NCBI RefSeq assembly: GCF_009695545.1
Contig: NZ_VUNS01000033.1
Coordinates: 1 to 57,488, forward strand
DNA length: 57,488 nucleotides
Direction of reading: 5' to 3'
DNA from: Victivallis lenta
GTDB taxonomy: Bacteria > Verrucomicrobiota > Lentisphaeria > Victivallales > Victivallaceae
Below the pieces are notes generated by a model, which searched no databases, was not told the DNA's origin, and was given only the letters and a program-made list of their open reading frames with translations. Made by a program: the position numbers and the translations under genes. Numbering within the stretch: the stretch's first letter is position 1; each line of letters opens with the position of its first letter. Of the stretch, positions 52,113-57,488 are shown one piece after another.

Positions 52113-52142
52113 TGCATGAAATAACATTTTGTTTCATGCAAT
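52113..52142. promoter_or_regulatory. Perfect spaced inverted repeat in the lacI/mannosidase region
   Basis: TTGCATGAAA (52113-52122) and TTTCATGCAA (52133-52142) with a 10-base centre. It lies between the two divergent starts, 16 bases upstream of the mannosidase -35. The spacing is wider than the usual LacI-type operator, so the binding protein is uncertain. Confidence 0.5.
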
Positions 52143-52158
52143 CGGACCGGAAATGCCT

Positions 52159-52186
52159 TGACTAATCGTTTTTCTTCAATATATTG
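52159..52186 (+). promoter_or_regulatory. Promoter of the beta-mannosidase gene
   Basis: TTGACT (52159-52164) and TATATT (52181-52186) with a 16-base spacer, 47 bases upstream of the ATG. Confidence 0.6.
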
Positions 52187-52233
52187 TACGGCATGGCAGA
52201 TGAAGTGTCAAAACAACCGTTGGAGATTCTGAT

Positions 52234-54702
52234 ATGGGTTCGATGATCGATTTGGGCGGGAGCTGGACGCTCGGCTGCCCGGAATGGAACGGCAGGACGA
52301 TTGCGGCCGAGCTGCCGGGCGACAACTACAGCGCGCTTCTGGCGGCCGGGATGATTCCGGACCCGTATTTCGGACGGAATGAGGAGCTTGTCCAGGAGTT
52401 CCGCCGGTACGAGTGGGAGTTTACGCGCGAATTCGAAGTTCCGGAGGAGCTGCTTTCGAGGCGTTACGTCTATTTGAACTGCGAGATGTTCGACACGTTC
52501 GCAACCGTCTGGATCAACGGGAAGAAGGCCGTTTCGACGGAGAACATGTTCGCCTGCTGGCGTCCGGAGGTCAAGGCGCTGCTGAAGCCCGGCGTGAACA
52601 CGATCCGCATCCGCTTCAAGTCATCCGAGCTCGAGGCGAAGAAGGCGGCTGCCGGGATGCCGTTCCCGATTCCGATGAACTCGTGCAGCAAGGTCGAGAA
52701 CCTGAATCTGATCCGCAAGCCGCACTGCCACGGCGGCTGGGACTGGGGCATTACGCTGATGGCGGCCGGCGTCTATGCGCCGCTGACGCTCACCGGCGTG
52801 GACGGCGGCCGCATCGACGCGGTCTGGACCGAGCAGAAGCATGAGAAGAACCTGGTCGAGTGCACCGCCGTCGCCGAGCTGCACGCCGAAGAACCGTGCC
52901 GCACCGCCGTGACTTTCCGCTTCAACGGCGAGGAAAAGACGGTCAACGCTTCGCTGAAGGCGGGGCGCAATCTCGTCCGCGCGAAGTTCGAGGTGAAGAA
53001 TCCGCGCCTCTGGTGGCCGAACGGCTCCGGCGCACAGGAGCTCTATCCGCTCACGGTCGAAACCGCCGACCGGACGGTCGAACGCATGATCGGGCTGCGT
53101 ACCATCGAGGTCGTGAACCGTCCGGATGAGTACGGCGTATCGATGTTCTTCCGCGTGAACGGGGTCGATGTGTTTGCGAAGGGCGCGAACTGGATTCCGG
53201 CCGATGCGTTCCCGTCGCGCCAGACCGAAGCGCGCTACGAGGACCTGCTCGAATCCGCCCGCCTTGCAAATATGAATATGATCCGCGTCTGGGGCGGCGG
53301 CCAGTACGAGAAGGATATTTTCTACGAGATCTGCGACCGCAAGGGACTCATGGTCTGGCAGGATATGATGTTTTCATGCAGCCTGTACCCGTCGACCGAG
53401 GCGTTCATTGCGAACGTCATGAACGAGCTCGACTACCAGATTCCGCGGTTGAAGCACCATGCGTCGTTGGCGATCTGGTGCGGCGACAACGAAGTCATCG
53501 GTGCGACGAAATGGTATGACAAGGAGCGTGTTTCGACCTATCTTGTGAATTACGACCGGCTGAACCGCGAGCTCTGGCGCAGGGTCGAGGCGCTCGATCC
53601 GGAACGCATGTTCTGGCCGAGTTCCCCGTGCGGCGGCCCGAACAATTTCAACGACGGCTGGCACGACGACTCCTGCGGCGACATGCACTACTGGGAGGTC
53701 TGGCACGGCGCGAAGGATTTCAGCGCCTACTATTCGGTCAGGCCGCGTTTCTGTTCGGAGTTCGGTTACCAGTCGTTTCCGTCGTTCGAGACGGTCGCGT
53801 CGTTCTGCCCGCCGGACCAGTTCAACGTCTTTTCGCCGGTCATGGACCACCACCAGAAATGCGTCAGGGGCAACGCGCCGATCATCGGCATGTTCGGCAA
53901 ATATTTCCGCATGCCGGAGAGCTTCGGGGACTTCCTCTACCTGTCGCAGGTGCAGCAGGCGCTGGCGATCAAGACCGGCGTCGAATTCTGGCGTACGCTG
54001 AAGCCGCGCTGCATGGGGACGATCTTCTGGCAGCTGAACGACAACTGGCCGGTCGCGTCGTGGGCGAGCATCGAGTACGGCGGCAAATGGAAGCAGCTTC
54101 AGTACCATGCGAAGCGCTTCTATGCGCCGGTCATCGCGACCGCCTGCCGGGACCCGCAGGACGGGCAGACCCGGATCTTCGCAGTCAGCGACCTGCGGGA
54201 ACGCTGCAAAGTCACCGTCACGGCCGTGGTCAGCGATTTCGACGGGCTGCCGCAGAAGCGTTTCGAGTTCTCCGCCTCGCTGAAGCCCGGCGAGAGCCGC
54301 TGCCTCAAGGCGTTCAAGCCGGCGGAACTGGCCGGATTCAATCCGGAGGAACATTTCATGGAGCTCCGGCTTTCCGCGGAGTGTGCCGACGGAACGGCGC
54401 TTTCGTTCGAGAACACCTTCTTCTTCGATGTGTTCAAGCACTGCGCCTTCCGCCATGCCGATGTGAAAACGGCGGTGAAGGCCGGAAAGGACGGCGGGTT
54501 CGAAGTCACGCTTTCAACAGACCGCCCGGCTTTCTTCGTCACGCTCGATACGCCCGGAATACCGGGCATATTCAGCGACAATTCGCTGACGCTGCTGCCC
54601 GGGGAACCGAAGACGCTCGTGTTTTCGCCGAAAAAGGAAACCACGGCCGCCGAACTCGGCAAGGCTCTGGAAGTCAATTATCTGCGTAAAACCTACAATT
54701 GA
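52234..54702 (+). CDS. Beta-mannosidase, glycoside hydrolase family 2
   Basis: 822 residues from MGSMIDLGGSWTL with GGAG 8 bases upstream. The order of a sugar-binding domain (residues 1-180, with HCHGGWDWG), an Ig-like domain, a TIM barrel and C-terminal beta domains is that of GH2 beta-mannosidases. Acid/base Glu420 is in WCGDNEV and nucleophile Glu509 in SEFGYQS. IRVWGGGQYE and FWQLNDNWP also match. No signal peptide, so it should act in the cytoplasm on imported manno-oligosaccharides or N-glycan fragments. The lacI gene is divergent, and a serine hydrolase gene follows 19 bases downstream. Confidence 0.93.
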   Translation: MGSMIDLGGSWTLGCPEWNGRTIAAELPGDNYSALLAAGMIPDPYFGRNEELVQEFRRYEWEFTREFEVPEELLSRRYVYLNCEMFDTFATVWINGKKAVSTENMFACWRPEVKALLKPGVNTIRIRFKSSELEAKKAAAGMPFPIPMNSCSKVENLNLIRKPHCHGGWDWGITLMAAGVYAPLTLTGVDGGRIDAVWTEQKHEKNLVECTAVAELHAEEPCRTAVTFRFNGEEKTVNASLKAGRNLVRAKFEVKNPRLWWPNGSGAQELYPLTVETADRTVERMIGLRTIEVVNRPDEYGVSMFFRVNGVDVFAKGANWIPADAFPSRQTEARYEDLLESARLANMNMIRVWGGGQYEKDIFYEICDRKGLMVWQDMMFSCSLYPSTEAFIANVMNELDYQIPRLKHHASLAIWCGDNEVIGATKWYDKERVSTYLVNYDRLNRELWRRVEALDPERMFWPSSPCGGPNNFNDGWHDDSCGDMHYWEVWHGAKDFSAYYSVRPRFCSEFGYQSFPSFETVASFCPPDQFNVFSPVMDHHQKCVRGNAPIIGMFGKYFRMPESFGDFLYLSQVQQALAIKTGVEFWRTLKPRCMGTIFWQLNDNWPVASWASIEYGGKWKQLQYHAKRFYAPVIATACRDPQDGQTRIFAVSDLRERCKVTVTAVVSDFDGLPQKRFEFSASLKPGESRCLKAFKPAELAGFNPEEHFMELRLSAECADGTALSFENTFFFDVFKHCAFRHADVKTAVKAGKDGGFEVTLSTDRPAFFVTLDTPGIPGIFSDNSLTLLPGEPKTLVFSPKKETTAAELGKALEVNYLRKTYN

Positions 54703-54721
54703 TTGGCAAGGGGAGGGGAAC

Positions 54722-56119
54722 ATGAGAAAACTGCTGCCGCGTTCGACGCCGGAGGCGGAGGGGGTCTCGTCCGCCGCGCTGCTCGCGTTTTTCCGGGCGA
54801 TCGAAGAACTGGATTCCGTCCACAGTTTCATGGTCATGCGGCACGGCCGGGTGATCGCGGAGGGGTGGAAGAAACCGTATGCCCCCGAACTCCCCCATAT
54901 GCTGTTTTCGCTCAGCAAGAGCTTCACCTCCTGCGCGGTCGGGTTCGCCTGCGCGGAAGGGAAGCTTTCGCTTGATGCGCGGCTGGTCGACCTGTTCCGG
55001 GATGAATTGCCGGATCGTTACGACGAAAAGTTCGAGCGTCTGCGCATCCGTCATCTGCTTTCGATGACTTCCGGGCACGATCACTGTGCGATGGACGACA
55101 TGGAGTTCCGGCCGAACTGGGCCAGGGCGTTTTTCGAGACCGCGCTCGCATATGAACCGGGAACGCGCTTCTGTTACAATTCCGGCGCGAGCTACATGCT
55201 CGCCGCCTCCGTCGTGCGGGCAACCGGGAAGGGGCTCCGGGAGTACCTGCGGCCGCGGCTGTTCGACCCGCTCGGCATCGCGCCGCGCTGCTGGGAGCTG
55301 TCGCCGCAGGGGATCGAGGCCGGCGGATGGGGATTCAACCTGACCACCGAAGAGATCGCCTCGTTCGCCCAGTGTCTGCTTGAAGGCGGCCGGCGGGACG
55401 GGAAGCAGATCATCCCGGCCGATTACTTCAGGCAGGCGACGAGCGTGCAGGCCGACAACTCGATGAACGACCAGCCTGACTGGAAGACAGGCTACGGCTT
55501 TCAGTTCTGGCGCTGCCGGCACAATGCATTCCGGGGCGACGGCGCCTTCGGGCAGTATGCGATTGCGATGCCGGACCAGGAGATGGCGCTTGCGGTCACC
55601 TCCGGGCTGCGGAACATGCAGTCGATCCTCGACCGCGTCTGGGAGATTCTGCTGCCGGCGGCAGAGGAGAAGCCTGCGGCCCCCGCTCCGGCGGATGCCG
55701 CGGCTCTGGCAGAGGCGGTAACGCACTGGGAGATGCCGGTGCTCGGTTCCGCCGGGCGCGTCCTGCCGCTTCGCCGTTACGCCTTGTCGGAGAATGCATT
55801 GCAGTTTGAAACCATCGAGTTTGCATCATTCGACGATCATATCGAACTGACGCTCGACGGCGAAACGATGAAAGCCGGTTTCGGCCGCCGGATCGCCAAT
55901 ACGCTGTCGTGGCGGGAGCCGGTGCCGCGCCGGATGGAGGCGAGCGCCCGGTGGAATTCGGAGCGCGAGCTGGAGCTGCTGGTCTCCTGCTGCGAGACGC
56001 CGTTTCAGTGGAGCTTCCTGCTGACGGTGGAGGACTCCGGCGTCGGGCTGGTCCGCAAATCGAACCTCCTGTTCCGTACCGGGGAGTGGCCTCCTCTCGC
56101 CGGCCACCCATTGGACTGA
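54722..56119 (+). CDS. Serine hydrolase, beta-lactamase/class C family
   Basis: 465 residues with GGGAGGGG four bases before the ATG. The SxxK motif is FSLSKSFTS, the YxN-like motif CYNSGASYM, and the later GYGFQFWR/GDGAFGQYAIAMP region replaces the usual HTG. This is the large penicillin-binding/esterase-like family of serine hydrolases, which includes carboxylesterases and peptidases. The C-terminal 150 residues are a beta domain. It has no signal peptide and shares a unit with the mannosidase. The substrate is unknown; an acetyl or acyl ester on sugars is possible. Confidence 0.88.
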   Translation: MRKLLPRSTPEAEGVSSAALLAFFRAIEELDSVHSFMVMRHGRVIAEGWKKPYAPELPHMLFSLSKSFTSCAVGFACAEGKLSLDARLVDLFRDELPDRYDEKFERLRIRHLLSMTSGHDHCAMDDMEFRPNWARAFFETALAYEPGTRFCYNSGASYMLAASVVRATGKGLREYLRPRLFDPLGIAPRCWELSPQGIEAGGWGFNLTTEEIASFAQCLLEGGRRDGKQIIPADYFRQATSVQADNSMNDQPDWKTGYGFQFWRCRHNAFRGDGAFGQYAIAMPDQEMALAVTSGLRNMQSILDRVWEILLPAAEEKPAAPAPADAAALAEAVTHWEMPVLGSAGRVLPLRRYALSENALQFETIEFASFDDHIELTLDGETMKAGFGRRIANTLSWREPVPRRMEASARWNSERELELLVSCCETPFQWSFLLTVEDSGVGLVRKSNLLFRTGEWPPLAGHPLD

Positions 56120-56141
56120 TTTTCAGTTCCGAACGTCCCGA

Positions 56142-56170
56142 AAGCCCCGGAAACCCGGGGCTTCGTTTTT
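56142..56170 (+). terminator. Rho-independent terminator of the mannosidase/hydrolase unit
   Basis: AAGCCCCGG (56142-56150) and CCGGGGCTT (56155-56163) form a 9-bp perfect stem with a 4-base loop, followed by CG and TTTTT. Confidence 0.8.
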
Positions 56171-56385
56171 CAAACCGCCTGCCGGTTTTTTCCATGTGAA
56201 ATTATAAGAATCGTACATTTTCCTGTTGACATTTGGATACCGGGGATATATTTGTAATGAAGTTGTAAAACAGGAATTCAAATTGAAACCGTTATCGATC
56301 GCGCACGGCGTGCATTGAAAGCCGGGCGTGCTCTTCTTCATACGCCATTCTGCCGTATCGACGCAGGAAAACAATCTCCGAAAAT

Positions 56386-57162
56386 ATGAAAAAGCGTCAA
56401 TATAATCCTCAGCTCGCCCTTGTTTATTATTTCCGCGCTCCCACGCGATACAATTTCAGCCCGTTTGCAATTCAGCGAAATAAATTGTATGTGGAAATCC
56501 TGGTCAGCGGGGCAGCCAGCTATGAGGGAAAAGTATATCGACGCGGTACAGTATTCTGTCACACCCAGGGAGACATGACACTTCATGACTTTCCCAAGAA
56601 CCAGCCTTATCGGGTTCTGCTGCTGCTGTTTGAGAATTATAACCGTAGAAAGTGGAATCTTCCCCATATCGGGCAGTGGCGTCACCTTGCTTCGCTGGAT
56701 TCGTTTGTTCATGACGCATTGGAGGATTTTTATCTCAAGACGGACTCGGATTTGCTGTCCGAGTATCTTTTTACTTCATTGCGTCAGAACCTGCTGACTG
56801 TTCCGGATATGACGACGGATCGCAGAGCGGAATTGTCCAGGGAAATCTTTGTTGTAAGAGATAAGCTGGAACATCTGGATGAAGATATCAATTGGGAGGA
56901 GTTCTCATTGATTCGTGCTGGATACAGTCCCATTTATTTGAGAGCACTCTTCAAGGCACAGTTCAACATTTCTCCTTATCAATATCGGCTCCGTTACCGG
57001 ATACAGACTGCGTGCAGACTGCTGGCTGAAAGTACGCTGACCATTCGTGAAATTTCAGGTGAAACCCGTTTCAGGAATCTGGAAACATTTTACCGCGCTT
57101 TTAAAAAGCAGACCGGCATGACTCCTGCGCAATATCGTCAGAAAAATTCCTTGCATTCATGA
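56386..57162 (+). CDS. AraC family transcriptional regulator
   Basis: 258 residues. The C-terminal AraC domain (about residues 150-252) includes FSLIRAGYSPIYLRALFKAQFN and SPYQYRLRYRIQTACRLLAES, then IREISGETRFRNLETFYRAFKKQTGMTPAQYR, the second helix-turn-helix. The N-terminal part (RNKLYVEILVSGAASYEGKVYRRGTVF) looks like a cupin sensing domain. The ribosome site is weak and the gene is AT-richer than its neighbours. It is the last complete gene; its targets may be beyond the right edge. Confidence 0.9.
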   Translation: MKKRQYNPQLALVYYFRAPTRYNFSPFAIQRNKLYVEILVSGAASYEGKVYRRGTVFCHTQGDMTLHDFPKNQPYRVLLLLFENYNRRKWNLPHIGQWRHLASLDSFVHDALEDFYLKTDSDLLSEYLFTSLRQNLLTVPDMTTDRRAELSREIFVVRDKLEHLDEDINWEEFSLIRAGYSPIYLRALFKAQFNISPYQYRLRYRIQTACRLLAESTLTIREISGETRFRNLETFYRAFKKQTGMTPAQYRQKNSLHS

Positions 57163-57402
57163 ATCCTCCCGTCCGGACCGGGCTGGCCGGTTCCGGATGG
57201 TGTATTGATTTTTCTTAATATTCTTAAAAGTATTTATTCATTTTTGTCAATTGATAAAAGACAATTTTGCAGTATAATTAAACATTGTTTTCCATTTAAC
57301 GGTTCATGGCATGTGAAGCTGAGCAGTGAATAAAATCATGACCGGGAAATGATAAAATCGCAATAACGCCGTGTGCAAGTTTTATTGGTAAAAAACGAAA
57401 AA
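57163..57402. other. AT-rich intergenic region after the AraC gene
   Basis: No gene is seen. It contains a run of T/A-rich sequence and a promoter at 57251-57278. Confidence 0.5.
57251..57278 (+). promoter_or_regulatory. Promoter in front of the folded leader
   Basis: TTGATA (57251-57256) and TATAAT (57273-57278) with a 16-base spacer. Confidence 0.6.
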
Positions 57403-57486
57403 GAGCATGCTTGGGCTATTAATAGCCGAAATATCGATTAAGTTAGGTTAGCTACAACCAACTTAGAAAGGTATTCAAGCATGCTC
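57403..57486 (+). promoter_or_regulatory. Folded leader that would sequester a start codon
   Basis: GAGCATGCTTG (57403-57413) pairs with CAAGCATGCTC (57476-57486). Inside lie a perfect palindrome GGCTATTAATAGCC (57414-57427) and a second hairpin (57440-57464, AAGTT/AACTT and GGTT/AACC arms), so the RNA would form a three-way junction. The 3' arm contains an ATG (57481-57483) with AGAAAGG 9 bases upstream. Leaders that hide the start of a transposase gene are known from IS200-like elements, but the coding part is outside the window. Confidence 0.5.
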
Positions 57487-57488
57487 AC
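57481..57488 (+). CDS. Start of an ORF running off the right edge
   Basis: ATG at 57481 with AGAAAGG 9 bases upstream and a promoter at 57251-57278. Only the first two codons (ML) and part of a third are visible, so the product cannot be named. Confidence 0.35.

Noticed and set aside
57403-57486. Inverted repeats as the ends of an insertion sequence
   Set aside because: The two arms are only 62 bases apart and no transposase is visible; a folded leader explains the pairing better with the data at hand.

Overview
The window is GC-rich bacterial chromosome and looks like a member of the Lentisphaerota/PVC group (Victivallis-like). The signs are a pseudopilin of the FTLIELLVVI type with a long C-terminal domain, a very large right-handed beta-helix protein, a sialate O-acetylesterase and GH2 beta-mannosidase with a LacI-type regulator, and a MoxR/DUF58/von Willebrand A gene block. 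An assembled NrdD/NrdG system points to anaerobic growth. The taxonomic call is inference from these families. No rRNA, tRNA, CRISPR array, phage gene or transposase gene was recognised.

Layout. 1-9964 (+): a 2610-residue beta-helix protein without a Sec signal, then a 47-residue peptide with a YxxPxI leader-like motif, an HPr-kinase-like protein, a PqqD-like (RRE) protein and an ER/archaeal-type S26 peptidase, all tightly packed. 10051-11595: a DedA membrane protein, a small secreted protein and a 48-residue peptide gene with its own promoter and terminator. 11829-15468 (-): gcvH, nrdG and a split nrdD. The glycyl-radical tail of nrdD is a separate 43-residue ORF, and a pair of NrdR-like boxes lies upstream, one exactly filling the promoter spacer. 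15579-18114 (+): an Uup-type ABC-F ATPase and a flavin reductase-like protein. 18221-20795 (-): a covalent-FMN type protein, a pseudopilin and a small secreted protein behind two TTAG-N6-CTAA palindromes. 20884-24544: a sugar-phosphate isomerase-like protein, a HAD hydrolase, an alpha/beta hydrolase and a lipoprotein. 24702-25268: an AT-rich HEAT-like membrane protein. 25579-28140 (+): a trypsin-like protease with DnaJ-type zinc motifs and three small membrane proteins. 28194-33628: a tandem class II aldolase, typA, an alkaline-phosphatase-like pseudoenzyme and an acyl-ACP thioesterase. 33628-35055: the sialate O-acetylesterase. 35056-35639: a structured intergenic region with four tandem 38-bp hairpin repeats. 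35640-48989 (+): a nine-gene operon with MoxR, ABC exporter, DUF58, BatA-like and double-vWA genes. 48948-57162: a DUF6311-like membrane protein and lacI (-), beta-mannosidase and serine hydrolase (+), and an AraC-type regulator. 57251-57488: a promoter and a folded leader in front of an ORF that runs off the window.

How the genes work together. The 8011-9964 cassette has the parts expected for making, modifying and cleaving a small peptide (substrate-like peptide, RRE protein, kinase, peptidase), but no radical SAM, cyclase or exporter is visible in the window. The nrd block supplies oxygen-free deoxyribonucleotide synthesis under NrdR control. The MoxR/vWA block looks like an envelope complex assembly or surveillance system that has taken in an ABC-2 exporter. 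The 51-56 kb block is a small carbohydrate-use locus.
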